Below are positions 1 to 9,949 of a stretch of 64,000 bases of DNA, piece by piece (the first letter of the stretch is position 1; each line of letters opens with the position of its first letter). Both the position numbers and the translations under genes were made by a program. This DNA comes from Arthrobacter roseus. Its GTDB lineage: Bacteria > Actinomycetota > Actinomycetes > Actinomycetales > Micrococcaceae. The stretch is taken from contig NZ_JAFBCU010000001.1 of the NCBI RefSeq assembly GCF_016907875.1, positions 1,736,001-1,800,000 on the forward strand, in the 5' to 3' direction. Below the pieces are notes generated by a model, which saw nothing but the letters and a program-made list of their open reading frames with translations, was not told the origin of the DNA and did not search any database.

Positions 1-1
1 G

Positions 2-169
2 GTGTTGGACGGCTATCGCCGGGAGAACAAGCACTACGCCACCATCGCCGTCGGCTGCACTGGTGGAAAGCACCGTTCTGTCGCCATCACGGAGGAGCTG
101 GCGAAGCGCCTGGCGCAACAGCCGCGTGTCGTGGTCAAGGCGCACCACCGTGATCTGGGGCGAGAGTAG
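2..169 (+). CDS. rapZ: RapZ C-terminal end (partial, 5' end outside window)
   Basis: The window opens inside a gene whose last 55 codons read through [27 protein letters not shown] and end in HHRDLGRE. The [10 protein letters not shown] block is the hallmark of the RapZ/YvcJ C-terminal domain, a nucleotide-binding protein (ATP/GTP) that in enterobacteria adapts RNase E to small RNAs; its role in actinobacteria is less clear. The stop codon TAG shares its last G with the GTG start of the next gene, so rapZ and yvcK are translationally linked. rapZ-yvcK-whiA is a conserved Gram-positive order, which supports the call despite the short fragment. Confidence 0.9.
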   Translation: MLDGYRRENKHYATIAVGCTGGKHRSVAITEELAKRLAQQPRVVVKAHHRDLGRE

Positions 170-1188
170 TGGCCCTGCTGACAGGCCCGTTGCCGATGGT
201 GCCCGTTGATGGTCTTGGCCCCGGCAAGGAGGCGGCCCCAACGGTTGTAGCGCTCGGAGGCGGGCACGGCTTGGCCGCGTCGCTGTCAGCGCTGCGGCTG
301 CTGACCTCTGAGCTCACCGCGGTCGTGACGGTGGCAGACGACGGCGGATCGTCGGGACGTTTGAGGCGGGAGCTGTCCGTGCTGCCTCCGGGGGATCTTC
401 GGATGGCTCTTTCCGCGCTGTGTGACGACACGGACTGGGGCCGTACGTGGCGGGATGTGATGCAACATCGCTTCGCATCAGCGCCGGGCACCGAAGGATC
501 CTTAGACGGTCACGCGTTGGGAAACCTACTCATTGTCACGCTCTGGGAACTTCTCGGAGACCCCGTTGCGGGTCTGCAGTGGGCTGGTGCCTTGCTTGGG
601 GCTCGGGGTCGGGTGGTGCCGATGGCAAGTGTGCCGCTGACCATCGAAGGAGACGTCCTTTCGGAGGTGGATGGACGCTTGATCCGCGAAACGATCCATG
701 GGCAGGCTCAACTAGCAGTTGCCGGCAGCAGCCGCAACGTCAGCGACGTACGTCTCCTGCCGACGGACGCACCAGCATGTATTGACGCGCTTAACGCCGT
801 CGAGCTGGCCGACTGGGTGGTGCTGGGGCCGGGTTCCTGGTACACCTCTGTGCTCCCGCACTTGCTGCTACCTGAACTGCGGGATGCGCTGTGCCAGACC
901 ACGGCAAAGCGCTGCCTGACCATGAACCTGAGTAATGAAACACATGAAACGGCCGGAATGCGTGCTGTCGACCATCTGAAGGTCATCCGGCGATACGCTC
1001 CGGAACTCCGTATCGATGCTGTACTGGCGGATCCTTCGGTCATCGACAACCATGGGGAATTCGAGCGGGAGGCGGCGGCGATGGGCGCCAGCGTGCTTTT
1101 GGGTAAAGTGGGTTCTTCCACGGGTTCGCCCAATCACGACCCGTTGCGCTTAGCGACCCTCTACCGGGACGCGTTCGGCGCGGACTGA
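169..1188 (+). CDS. yvcK: YvcK / gluconeogenesis factor, CofD-like
   Basis: A 339-residue protein of the YvcK family (CofD-like fold, related to 2-phospho-L-lactate transferase). The family binds UDP-sugars and links central carbon metabolism with cell-wall synthesis and morphology. The N-terminal glycine-rich nucleotide loop [17 protein letters not shown] is at about residues 27-43, followed by [14 protein letters not shown] and the conserved PPGDLRMAL and GHALGNLL motifs; a second conserved block is [20 protein letters not shown]. The GTG start overlaps the rapZ stop by one base. About 15-20 residues before the glycine loop look non-conserved, so a slightly later start is possible. whiA follows 25 bp downstream. 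Confidence 0.93.
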   Translation: MALLTGPLPMVPVDGLGPGKEAAPTVVALGGGHGLAASLSALRLLTSELTAVVTVADDGGSSGRLRRELSVLPPGDLRMALSALCDDTDWGRTWRDVMQHRFASAPGTEGSLDGHALGNLLIVTLWELLGDPVAGLQWAGALLGARGRVVPMASVPLTIEGDVLSEVDGRLIRETIHGQAQLAVAGSSRNVSDVRLLPTDAPACIDALNAVELADWVVLGPGSWYTSVLPHLLLPELRDALCQTTAKRCLTMNLSNETHETAGMRAVDHLKVIRRYAPELRIDAVLADPSVIDNHGEFEREAAAMGASVLLGKVGSSTGSPNHDPLRLATLYRDAFGAD

Positions 1189-1213
1189 TCGTTTTGCAGA
1201 GGAGAGTGAATTC

Positions 1214-2194
1214 GTGGCCCTGACTGCGGACGTCAAGGAAGAACTGTCACGCCTGAATGTCAGGAAGTCATCAGAGCGAAAGGCTGAAGTTTCGGCGACC
1301 CTCCGGTTCGCTGGAGGGCTGCATATCATTTCTGGCCGAATTGTCGTTGAGGCTGAGGTGGATCTGGCGTCCACCGCCCGACGGCTGCGCTCGGCCATCG
1401 CGGAAGTGTACGGCCACGGTTGCGAGATCATCGTGGTCTCCGGCGGCGGGCTGCGCCGAGGAAACCGTTACGTCGTCCGCGTCGTACGCGATGGCGAGTC
1501 TTTGGCGCGGCAGACCGGTCTGCTCGACGCACGGGGTCGTCCTGTCCGGGGGTTGCCATCTGTCGTGGTCAACGGTTCCGTCGCCGATGCTGAAGCAGTC
1601 TGGCGCGGTGCTTTTCTCGCGCATGGTTCACTGACCGAGCCTGGCCGATCTTCTGCACTGGAAGTGACGTGTCCCGGACCCGAATCAGCTCTGGCGCTTG
1701 TTGGCGCGGCGCGAAGGCTCGGAATCGCTGCCAAGGCCAGAGACGTCCGAGGGGTGGACCGTGTCGTTATCCGGGATGGGGATCACATTGCAGCCCTCCT
1801 GACCCGCATGGGCGCCCATGACGCGTTGATGATGTGGGAAGAGCGCAGAATGCGGAAGGAGGTCCGTGCGACGGCGAACAGGCTGGCCAACTTTGACGAC
1901 GCGAACCTGCGCCGATCAGCTCAGGCGGCTGTAGCAGCTGGCGCCCGCGTCGCGCGCGCCCTTGAAATTCTCGCTGACGATGTACCGGAGCATCTGAAGT
2001 ACGCAGGGGAGTTGCGCGTGAGCCATAAGGAGGCAAGCCTCGACGAGCTAGGGCGGCTCGCCGATCCACCTATGACCAAAGACGCGGTTGCGGGACGAAT
2101 CCGGCGCCTGCTTGCCATGGCCGACAAACGAGCCGTCGAACTCGGTATCCCGGGGACCGAGACAAATGTGACTGAGGAGATGCTCGAAGAGTAA
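1214..2194 (+). CDS. whiA: WhiA sporulation/cell-division regulator
   Basis: A 326-residue WhiA. This DNA-binding protein combines an N-terminal degenerate LAGLIDADG homing-endonuclease-like domain with a C-terminal helix-turn-helix. It controls sporulation septation in Streptomyces and division or chromosome segregation elsewhere. Visible signatures are the opening [21 protein letters not shown]-like [13 protein letters not shown] near residue 28, the [20 protein letters not shown] segment in the middle, and the C-terminal HTH region [25 protein letters not shown]. The GTG start is preceded by GAGGAGAG. Third gene of the rapZ-yvcK-whiA group; the organism need not sporulate, as whiA is general in Gram-positives. 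Confidence 0.96.
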   Translation: MALTADVKEELSRLNVRKSSERKAEVSATLRFAGGLHIISGRIVVEAEVDLASTARRLRSAIAEVYGHGCEIIVVSGGGLRRGNRYVVRVVRDGESLARQTGLLDARGRPVRGLPSVVVNGSVADAEAVWRGAFLAHGSLTEPGRSSALEVTCPGPESALALVGAARRLGIAAKARDVRGVDRVVIRDGDHIAALLTRMGAHDALMMWEERRMRKEVRATANRLANFDDANLRRSAQAAVAAGARVARALEILADDVPEHLKYAGELRVSHKEASLDELGRLADPPMTKDAVAGRIRRLLAMADKRAVELGIPGTETNVTEEMLEE

Positions 2195-2240
2195 TTATCT
2201 GCATAGGATGGGAGAGAGGTCTTTTCGCGAAGGCCAGGCT

Positions 2241-2273
2241 CCGGGCACGCCCGGTCGTACACTCCACCGGGCG
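2241..2273 (+). promoter_or_regulatory. Overlapping hairpins between whiA and sodA
   Basis: Three short arms can form two mutually exclusive stems. Arm A (CCGGG, 2241-2245) pairs with CCCGG (2250-2254) around a four-base loop, while arm B (CGCCCGGT, 2248-2255) pairs perfectly with arm C (ACCGGGCG, 2266-2273) around a ten-base loop. Neither is followed by a T-run. They lie about 50 bp before the sodA start, so they could end the whiA transcript or act in the sodA leader. Function is inference. Confidence 0.4.
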
Positions 2274-2320
2274 CCTGAAGCCGAAGCAAAAACTGGCACG
2301 ACTAGTTATTGGAGGATTCA

Positions 2321-2950
2321 GTGAACGAATACACACTTCCCGAGCTCGACTACGACTACGCGGCTCTTGAGCCCCACATTTCGGCGCGCATCATGGAGCT
2401 GCACCACAGCAAGCACCATGCGGCTTACGTCAAGGGAGCCAATGATGCTATGACGCAGTTGGCCGAGGCACGCGAGCAGGGCCAGTTCGGGAACATTCCG
2501 AAACTTTCCAAAGACCTTGCCTTCCACACCGGCGGTCATATCAACCACTCCGTTTTCTGGAAGAACCTCTCACCGGAGGGTGGCGGCAGGCCTGACGGCG
2601 AACTGGCAGCGGCCATCGACGACGCTTTCGGCTCGTTCGACGCGTTCCAGGGGCAATTCAACGCCGCTGCTCTGAGCCTTCAGGGGTCAGGATGGGCATT
2701 TCTGGCCTATGAGCCCATTGGCGGGAATCTCGTCGTTGAGCAGCTCTACGATCAGCAGGGCAACGTCGCGCTTGGCACAACCCCTCTGCTCATGCTCGAC
2801 ATGTGGGAGCACGCTTTCTACCTTGACTATGTCAATGTAAAGGCTGACTACGTGAAGGCCTTCTGGAACATCGCGAACTGGCAGGACGTTGCAGCCCGTT
2901 TCAACGCTGCACGCTCTAACGCCACTGGTCTCATCCTCGTCGGAGAGTAG
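2321..2950 (+). CDS. sodA: Superoxide dismutase, Mn-type preferred
   Basis: A 209-residue Fe/Mn superoxide dismutase converting superoxide to hydrogen peroxide and oxygen in the cytosol. Metal ligands are visible: the first His in the HHSKHH segment, the second in [10 protein letters not shown], and Asp plus His in [12 protein letters not shown]. The outer-sphere Gln sits in the YDQQGN segment, the position usual for Mn enzymes, so Mn is favoured over Fe. I chose the GTG at 2321 because GGAGG lies ten bases upstream (2311-2315) and the protein then begins [17 protein letters not shown], the usual family start; a TTG 12 bp earlier is unlikely because it overlaps that ribosome binding site. Confidence 0.95.
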   Translation: MNEYTLPELDYDYAALEPHISARIMELHHSKHHAAYVKGANDAMTQLAEAREQGQFGNIPKLSKDLAFHTGGHINHSVFWKNLSPEGGGRPDGELAAAIDDAFGSFDAFQGQFNAAALSLQGSGWAFLAYEPIGGNLVVEQLYDQQGNVALGTTPLLMLDMWEHAFYLDYVNVKADYVKAFWNIANWQDVAARFNAARSNATGLILVGE

Positions 2951-2957
2951 ACGAAGC

Positions 2958-2999
2958 CCTGGTCTACGTACCAAGCTGATCCATGGTGCGTAGACTGGG
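2958..2999 (+). terminator. Stem-loop after sodA
   Basis: A 15-bp stem (2958-2972 with 2985-2999) in which every position pairs in RNA once three G-U wobbles are allowed, with a 12-base loop. It begins 7 bases after the sodA stop and lies about 155 bases before gap. There is no clear U-tract, so it may terminate sodA transcription imperfectly or stabilise its 3' end. Confidence 0.6.
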
Positions 3000-3112
3000 C
3001 CCGGAGGGTTCACCGCGGAGACTCGAACCGCGGGTAGCTCTTCGGAACCGGCAGGACCTCCCACCACTAAGGTTCTCTAGCGCTGTCGGTATTGCCCACG
3101 GCCAGCTAATGA

Positions 3113-4177
<1,065 letters not shown>

Positions 4178-4192
4178 GGCAGAGAGCTGACT

Positions 4193-5422
4193 GTGGCCTA
4201 CATTTCCCTCGATGAACTTCTCTCCTCCGGTGTAAGCGGACGCCGGGTACTCGTCCGTTCGGACCTGAACGTACCTCTCGAGGACGGGAAGGTAACTGAT
4301 GACGGACGGATTCGTGCGTCTGTTCCGGTGATTACCGCACTTGCCGACGCTGGCGCGCGTGTCGTCGTTATGGCGCACCTAGGACGGCCCCAGGGGAAGT
4401 TTCGGACCGAGTTTTCGCTCGTTCCGGTTGTCGAGCGGTTGCGCAGTCTTGTTCCATTGACAGTGCGGATGGCATCGGACGTTTCCGGGGATGACGCCCG
4501 AAAGCAGGCAGGTTCTCTGGTAGGGGGGGAAGTCCTCGTGCTGGAGAACCTTCGTTTTGATGCTAGGGAGACGAGTAAGGACAATGCCGAGCGGGATAGC
4601 TTTGCGGCCGAGCTGGCCGCACTCGTGGGGGAAGACGGTGTTTACGTGGACGACGCCTTCGGGGCCGTGCATCGCAAGCATGCCAGCGTCACAGATATTA
4701 CGCGCCATCTGCCCGCGTATGTGGGGAATCTTGTCAGTACCGAACTTAAGGTTCTGGGAAAGCTCACCACGAACCCAGACCACCCGTATGTGGTGGTTTT
4801 AGGCGGCGCCAAGGTATCCGACAAACTTGCTGTCATCGATAATCTGATGGAGAGGGCTGACTATCTGCTGGTCGGCGGCGGGATGGTGTTTACGTTCCTT
4901 GCGGCCATGGGCCACAAGGTGGGTGGAAGTATGCTCGAAGCTGATCAGGTGGAGACGGTGCGCGGATACCTGGATTCCGCAGAGCAAGCGGGTTGCGAAT
5001 TTATCTTGCCCACGGACATCGTGGTGGCGTCAAGGTTCTCGGCGGACGCAGAACACGAGGTTCTCGCATCCGAGGACATCGAAAATGCGACATTTGGAGC
5101 TTCCGGGCTCGGGCTCGACATCGGCCCGACATCGGCCGAATCCTTCGCACGTCATATCCGATCGGCCGGGACAGTGTTCTGGAACGGGCCGATGGGAGTC
5201 TTCGAGTTCGATGCATTTGCCGATGGCACGCGTATAGTTGCCCAAGCTTTGGCGGAGTGTGATGGGTTTACGGTAGTTGGTGGCGGTGATTCCGCAGCAG
5301 CTGTTCGGGCGCTGGGCTTCGATGAGAGTTCCTTTGGGCACATTTCTACCGGGGGCGGAGCGAGCTTGGAGTATCTAGAAGGTAAAGAACTCCCGGGCCT
5401 TATGGCTCTGGACCGACAGTAG
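4193..5422 (+). CDS. pgk: Phosphoglycerate kinase
   Basis: A 409-residue phosphoglycerate kinase, transferring the acyl phosphate of 1,3-bisphosphoglycerate to ADP. Family signatures: [25 protein letters not shown] near the N-terminus (substrate Asp/Asn), [15 protein letters not shown], the hinge-side [12 protein letters not shown], and the nucleotide-binding [14 protein letters not shown] with the closing [20 protein letters not shown]. Length matches the family (390-415). The GTG start follows the gap stop by 15 bp, suggesting co-transcription. The next gene, tpiA, is 53 bp downstream with a palindrome between. Confidence 0.97.
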   Translation: MAYISLDELLSSGVSGRRVLVRSDLNVPLEDGKVTDDGRIRASVPVITALADAGARVVVMAHLGRPQGKFRTEFSLVPVVERLRSLVPLTVRMASDVSGDDARKQAGSLVGGEVLVLENLRFDARETSKDNAERDSFAAELAALVGEDGVYVDDAFGAVHRKHASVTDITRHLPAYVGNLVSTELKVLGKLTTNPDHPYVVVLGGAKVSDKLAVIDNLMERADYLLVGGGMVFTFLAAMGHKVGGSMLEADQVETVRGYLDSAEQAGCEFILPTDIVVASRFSADAEHEVLASEDIENATFGASGLGLDIGPTSAESFARHIRSAGTVFWNGPMGVFEFDAFADGTRIVAQALAECDGFTVVGGGDSAAAVRALGFDESSFGHISTGGGASLEYLEGKELPGLMALDRQ

Positions 5423-5427
5423 TACAT

Positions 5428-5445
5428 GCGGCGTCTAGACGCCGC
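5428..5445 (+). repeat. Perfect 18-bp palindrome between pgk and tpiA
   Basis: Bases 5428-5445 are fully self-complementary (GCGGCG, TCTAGA, CGCCGC) and can form a six-base-pair GC stem with a six-base loop. It starts 6 bases after the pgk stop and 30 bases before tpiA. Without a U-tract it is more likely an mRNA-processing or partial termination element than a full terminator; that role is inference. Confidence 0.55.
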
Positions 5446-5475
5446 TTAGAAGCCCACGCCACGGAAAGGCCTGAG

Positions 5476-6291
5476 ATGACTACCCAGACCAACGGGAAAT
5501 TCGACCGAAAACCACTTGTTGCCGGTAACTGGAAGATGAACATGGACCATGTCCAGGGGATTACGCTTCTTCAGAAGCTTGCTTGGACTCTCGATGACGC
5601 CAACCACGACTACAAGCGCGTTGAGGTTGCAGTTTTCCCACCGTTCACGGACCTTCGAGGCGTCCAAACCTTGGTCCATGGTGATGAATTGGACATCGTC
5701 TACGGCGCGCAGGATCTGTCGCCGCAGGACTCTGGTGCGTACACAGGCGATATCTCCGGTCAGTTTCTCAGCAAACTGAAATGTACGTATGTACTGGTTG
5801 GACACAGCGAGCGGCGGAGCATCCACTCGGAAGATGATGACATGGTTGCAGCCAAGACTGCGGCAGCGTTCAAACACAACCTCGTACCTATCCTCTGTGT
5901 CGGGGAGGGCTTAGAAGTCCGTCAAGCAGGGGCGCATGTACAACACACTCTGTCCCAGCTTCGTGCAGCCGTGAAAGGCCTCGCCGCGGAACACGTCCGG
6001 AAGCTAGTCATCGCCTACGAACCCGTATGGGCGATTGGCACCGGGGAAGTCGCCGGACCCGAGGACGCGCAGGAAATGGCAGCCGCGGTCAGAGCCGAAA
6101 TCTCCTCACTCTATGATTCTTCCGTCGCGGACGCCTCGAGGGTCCTTTACGGTGGTTCAGTTAAGGCTGCCAACGTCGCCGCTACGCTCCGCCAAAGGGA
6201 CGTCGATGGCGTACTGGTCGGCGGTGCCAGCCTAGACCCCGCGGAGTTTGCTAATATCGTTAGGTTCGAGCATCATCTGGTGACGGACTAG
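5476..6291 (+). CDS. tpiA: Triosephosphate isomerase
   Basis: A 271-residue TIM-barrel enzyme interconverting dihydroxyacetone phosphate and glyceraldehyde-3-phosphate. Active-site pieces are all present: Lys in [11 protein letters not shown], the electrophilic His in VLVGHSERR, the catalytic Glu in [13 protein letters not shown] with flexible loop 6, and the phosphate-binding [11 protein letters not shown] and [12 protein letters not shown]. Around ten residues precede the usual family start, a feature also common in Micrococcaceae. GGAAAGGCC lies upstream of the ATG. Confidence 0.97.
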   Translation: MTTQTNGKFDRKPLVAGNWKMNMDHVQGITLLQKLAWTLDDANHDYKRVEVAVFPPFTDLRGVQTLVHGDELDIVYGAQDLSPQDSGAYTGDISGQFLSKLKCTYVLVGHSERRSIHSEDDDMVAAKTAAAFKHNLVPILCVGEGLEVRQAGAHVQHTLSQLRAAVKGLAAEHVRKLVIAYEPVWAIGTGEVAGPEDAQEMAAAVRAEISSLYDSSVADASRVLYGGSVKAANVAATLRQRDVDGVLVGGASLDPAEFANIVRFEHHLVTD

Positions 6292-6344
6292 CCGCTTCGC
6301 GGATTATCTACGGAATCGTCGCTCGTCGCCCCGGAAAGGCCATT

Positions 6345-6596
6345 GTGGAAATACTCAAAATCGTTATGCTGGTTTTTCTCGGTATTACAAGTTTATTGCT
6401 CACCCTCTTGATCCTGATGCACAAAGGCCGCGGTGGCGGAATGTCGGACATGTTCGGTGGCGGCATGAGTACCAGCATGGGATCCTCTGGCGTCGCGGAA
6501 CGGAACCTCAACCGGTTCACGGTGGCGTTGAGCCTCGTCTGGGGCGTGGTGATCGTTGGTCTCGGATTGATCCAGAGGTTCTCCGGCGAATCCTGA
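6345..6596 (+). CDS. secG: Preprotein translocase subunit SecG
   Basis: An 83-residue membrane protein with two hydrophobic helices (about residues 3-22 and 56-76) separated by a Gly-rich loop KGRGGGMSDMFGGGMS, the diagnostic SecG pattern. SecG assists the SecYE channel in protein export. The start is a GTG preceded by GGAAAGG. secG after tpiA is the standard actinobacterial arrangement. It is the last gene of the forward block and meets pgl tail to tail. Confidence 0.95.
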   Translation: MEILKIVMLVFLGITSLLLTLLILMHKGRGGGMSDMFGGGMSTSMGSSGVAERNLNRFTVALSLVWGVVIVGLGLIQRFSGES

Positions 6597-6624
6597 TCCC
6601 TTAGGTACAACTGACAATTTACAT

Positions 6625-6654
6625 CGGCAGGTAGGGCTCGCGTCCCGCCTGCCG
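6625..6654. terminator. Hairpin between convergent secG and pgl
   Basis: CGGCAGG (6625-6631) pairs with CCTGCCG (6648-6654), and further partial pairing inside is possible. The element sits in the 97-bp gap between two convergent genes, followed on the + strand by TAGTTGTTTG, so it could stop transcription from either side. The stem is clear but the T-tract is weak. Confidence 0.55.
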
Positions 6655-6693
6655 TAGTTGTTTGACCGGTACCGTGAAGAGACTGCTGAGGGG

Positions 6694-7461
6694 CTAGGGC
6701 AGGAGCGCCGTGGGCACTTGTGCCGCTGCCTGCCTGTCGATCATCCAGAGCGTTCGCCGAGTGCCACGCGCGCCGGCAGCTGGCACCTGAATCGGGGACG
6801 CTCCAGCGAGCGCCAGCCCAACTGCGCCAGCCTTGTTCTCACCTGCTACAGCCAGGACCACGTCGTCCGCTGAGGTGATGGTATCCAGTGTCAAAGAAAC
6901 CCGTTCTGTAGGAGGCTTCGGCGAATCGCGCACGCCGACAACAGCGGTGCCTGTGACGCGGATCGCGCCAAGTTCGGGAAAGAGCGACGCTATGTGAGCG
7001 TCTGGACCAACACCCAGAAGCAAGACATCGAGGGTCGGTAATTCATCTTTTCCGGAACGACTAGCGTCTTTAATCAATTCAGCAGCATAGGAGGCAGCGG
7101 CCATATCGACGTCGTCGAAGGTACCTGTGGAGCCCATCGGATGGATCCGAGCAGGATCTAGCATTACGTGATCGAGCAGCGCCGCTTTTGCCTGCACGTG
7201 GTTGCGGTCTGGATGATCTGAAGGGAGGAAACGCTCATCACCCCACCATATGTTGACGCGGCGCCAGTCCACAGACCTGCACAACTCGTGTGAAGCGGTT
7301 TCTTGGAGAGCGGCGATACCCATCGACCCACCCGTCAGGACTAACGTCGCTTCGCCCCGCTCCCGCTGCACCTCATGCAATCTGATCAGTACGTGTCTGG
7401 CCACGGCCTGGGCCACATCGGTAGGGGATTCATGCAGACTGATCTCGGGTTCAGCGTTCAC
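6694..7461 (-). CDS. pgl: 6-phosphogluconolactonase
   Basis: A 255-residue 6-phosphogluconolactonase (DevB/NagB-like fold), hydrolysing 6-phosphogluconolactone in the oxidative pentose phosphate pathway. Motifs: LVLTGGSMGIAALQ (sugar-phosphate loop, about 41-54), VNIWWGDERFLPSDHPDRN, and LDVLLLGVGPDAHIASLFP. The start ATG lies inside the end of opcA (11-bp overlap), so zwf-opcA-pgl are translationally coupled on the minus strand. Any deficit in OpcA translation caused by the opcA frameshift could therefore affect this gene too. Confidence 0.94.
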   Translation of the reverse strand: MNAEPEISLHESPTDVAQAVARHVLIRLHEVQRERGEATLVLTGGSMGIAALQETASHELCRSVDWRRVNIWWGDERFLPSDHPDRNHVQAKAALLDHVMLDPARIHPMGSTGTFDDVDMAAASYAAELIKDASRSGKDELPTLDVLLLGVGPDAHIASLFPELGAIRVTGTAVVGVRDSPKPPTERVSLTLDTITSADDVVLAVAGENKAGAVGLALAGASPIQVPAAGARGTRRTLWMIDRQAAAQVPTALLP

Positions 7462-8393
7462 TGGTTCTCACACTCCTCAGATTGGTTCTGGCGAGGCCCT
7501 CGGTGATGACTTCACCGAAGACCTCATCGGGGTCAAGCCGGCGGAGTTCTTCTGCCAGACAGTCCTGCAAGCTTCGTCGTGGCAGCGATATCCGTTGAAC
7601 ATGCTGGCGTGGCTGATACAACTCAGCGACCGTGCGATTCGGGCGGCACAATTCAATGTCACCATTGCGTCGGGATAGCCTGACACTGCGGATACCAGAA
7701 CCGTCTGGCCGGGCCGCGATGGTTACGGGAACTTTGAGTGCGAGTGTCAACCAAGCTGCGAGGAGGACAGTACTGGGGGAGTCGGACGCTCCTTCAACCG
7801 TTACGGCACTGACCTCGGTGGCATCGAGTTGGTCCATGACTGCGGCTAGCTGGATGCGCCAATTGGTGAGACGCGTCCACGCAAGGTCTGTGTCGCCGGC
7901 CGTATAAGTTTTCTGGAGTTGGAACAGTGCGCTTCGGGGATCTGGTTCGTTGGCGGCGTCGGTGATGCGCCGATGAGCAATAGCTCCGATCGAAGTGTGA
8001 GCTGCTGATTCGGGGGGCGCCGTGTGGCCACCATGCCACAATCGGCGCATCCGGAAGTAGCAGCGCGGATACGAGGGACTCGGTTTCCGCTGTCAGCTCG
8101 CCGGTCGCCGACAGAAGAACGACCTCAGACGCACCGGCGTCGCCACCTACGCGGATCTGGGCGTCCAGTTTCGTGGGTGCCTCGGTGTCGCCTGCAATGA
8201 GCACGATGATGCGGCAGGGGTGCTCACGGCTTGCGGCGTTCGCCGCAGCGATGGCTTCCTCTTCGTGACCGGCCCGGGTCAGGACCACGAGAGTCATGAC
8301 TCGTCCAAGAGCTACCACGCCGCCCTGCTCCCGCATGGACACGATTTTCTTGGAGACCTTGGACGTTGTGGTGTTGGGGAGATCAACGATCAT
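7451..8393 (-). pseudogene. opcA: opcA, glucose-6-phosphate dehydrogenase assembly protein, frameshifted
   Basis: OpcA is needed for full glucose-6-phosphate dehydrogenase activity in actinobacteria and is encoded beside zwf, as here. The first part (from the ATG at 8393, overlapping the zwf stop as ATGA) reads MIVDLPNTTTSKVSKKI and continues to IVAWWPHGAP. The rest (IGAIAHRRITDAANEPDPR onwards to 7451) lies in another frame. The break falls on a run of six G on the + strand (8012-8017); with five, the protein reads smoothly as WWPHGAPESAAHTSIGAIAHRRIT and has 313 residues, the normal size. All other conserved parts are intact, so this is either a very recent loss, a slippage-prone phase-variable site, or a sequencing error in the homopolymer. 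Confidence 0.88.
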
Positions 8394-9946
8394 GGCCGCC
8401 TCCACGTCCTTCCGTCGCGTGCCAACAGCTCGTCAGCCGACGCCGGACCCCAACTGCCGGGAGTATACGGCTCGGGTTGCTCGTCCAGGCCAGCCCAGTA
8501 TTCTTCGAAGGGATCGAGTATCTTCCATGACAGCTCAACTTCTTCGTGTCGTGGAAACAGCGGGGGCTCACCGAGAAGAACGTCGAGGATCAGCCGCTCG
8601 TAGGCTTCGGGGCTCGATTCTGTGAACGAATGTCCGTAACCGAAGTCCATGGTCACATCCCGGACCTCCATTTGGGTTCCCGGTACCTTTGATCCAAACC
8701 TGATGGTTGCTCCCTCGTCGGGTTGGACCCGGATAACGACGGCGTTTTGGCCGAAGTCGTCATCGCCATGGTCCCGGAAGAGCAGGTTCGGCGCACGTTT
8801 GAACACAACCGCGATCTCCGTCACCCGCCGCCCGAGACGCTTTCCGGCGCGAAGGTAAAACGGAACAGTTGCCCAACGCCGAGTGTTGATGTCCAGTCGC
8901 AGGGCAGCGAAAGTTTCGGTCTGAGAATGCGGGTTGAATCCCTCTTCATCGAGGAAGCCTGTGACGCTTTCTCCACCCTGCCAGCCACCAGTGTATTGAC
9001 CGCGTGCCGAATGGCGAGAGAGGTCTTTGGGTAGCTTCACTGCAGCCAGGACCTTTTCCTTTTCAGCACGCAGATCGGTCGCGTTGAAGGAGATCGGCTC
9101 TTCCATGGCCGTGAGGGCCAGCAATTGCAGCAGGTGGTTCTGAATGACGTCGCGGGCGGCACCAACACCGTCGTAGTAACCGGCACGTCCGCCTATACCG
9201 ATATCTTCGGCCATGGTGATCTGTACATGGTCCACGTAGTTGGAATTCCACAGCGGTTCGAAGAGCTGGTTCGCGAAACGGAGGGCAAGGATGTTCTGTA
9301 CAGTTTCCTTGCCCAGGTAATGATCGATTCTGAATACCGAATCGGCCGGAAAAACTGACTCGACGATCCGGTTCAGCTCTCTGGCCGATGCCAGGTCGTG
9401 TCCGAAAGGTTTTTCAATCACGACGCGCCGCCACGGCTTGTCGCCCTCTGCTGCCGTGGGGGCCTCGGCCAGTCCGGAGGTGGAGAGTTGCTGACAGACC
9501 ACCTCGAACGAATTCGGCGGGATGGACAAGTAGAAGGCGTGGTTTCCTTTGGTTCCCCGGACCGCGTCGAGTTCCTCCATGGTCTCTTTCAACCGGAGGT
9601 ATGCTTCATCGTCGTCGAACTCTCCCTGAACAAACCGGATACCCTCAGCGAACTGTTCCCACACGGTTTCGTTGAACGGAGTCCGGGCGTACTGTCGGAC
9701 ACTTTCCTCGACCTGGGCAGAAAAATCAGCATCATCCCAGTCACGACGTCCAAATCCAACGAGGGCAAAACTCGGCGGCAGTAACCCACGGTTGGCCAGG
9801 TCGTAAATGGCGGGCAAGAGCTTCTTCCTGGCCAAGTCGCCAGTGACGCCAAAGAGGACCAGCGACGACGGCCCGGCAATGCGGTTGAGGCGACGGTCGC
9901 GCGGATCCCGGAGTGGGTTGCTCCGAGAAGCGGTGTTGTGGGGCAT
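8390..9946 (-). CDS. zwf: Glucose-6-phosphate 1-dehydrogenase
   Basis: A 518-residue G6PDH, oxidising glucose-6-phosphate with NADP (entry to the oxidative pentose phosphate pathway). Visible motifs: the dinucleotide loop VLFGVTGDLARKKLLPAI (about 31-48), EKPFGHDLASARELN, and the catalytic substrate-binding RIDHYLGKE (about 206-214). The C-terminal region with WKILDPFEEYWAG is conserved. It follows pgi by three bases and overlaps opcA by four, placing it in the block tkt-tal-pgi-zwf-opcA-pgl. Confidence 0.97.
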   Translation of the reverse strand: MPHNTASRSNPLRDPRDRRLNRIAGPSSLVLFGVTGDLARKKLLPAIYDLANRGLLPPSFALVGFGRRDWDDADFSAQVEESVRQYARTPFNETVWEQFAEGIRFVQGEFDDDEAYLRLKETMEELDAVRGTKGNHAFYLSIPPNSFEVVCQQLSTSGLAEAPTAAEGDKPWRRVVIEKPFGHDLASARELNRIVESVFPADSVFRIDHYLGKETVQNILALRFANQLFEPLWNSNYVDHVQITMAEDIGIGGRAGYYDGVGAARDVIQNHLLQLLALTAMEEPISFNATDLRAEKEKVLAAVKLPKDLSRHSARGQYTGGWQGGESVTGFLDEEGFNPHSQTETFAALRLDINTRRWATVPFYLRAGKRLGRRVTEIAVVFKRAPNLLFRDHGDDDFGQNAVVIRVQPDEGATIRFGSKVPGTQMEVRDVTMDFGYGHSFTESSPEAYERLILDVLLGEPPLFPRHEEVELSWKILDPFEEYWAGLDEQPEPYTPGSWGPASADELLARDGRTWRRP

Positions 9947-9949
9947 CGA

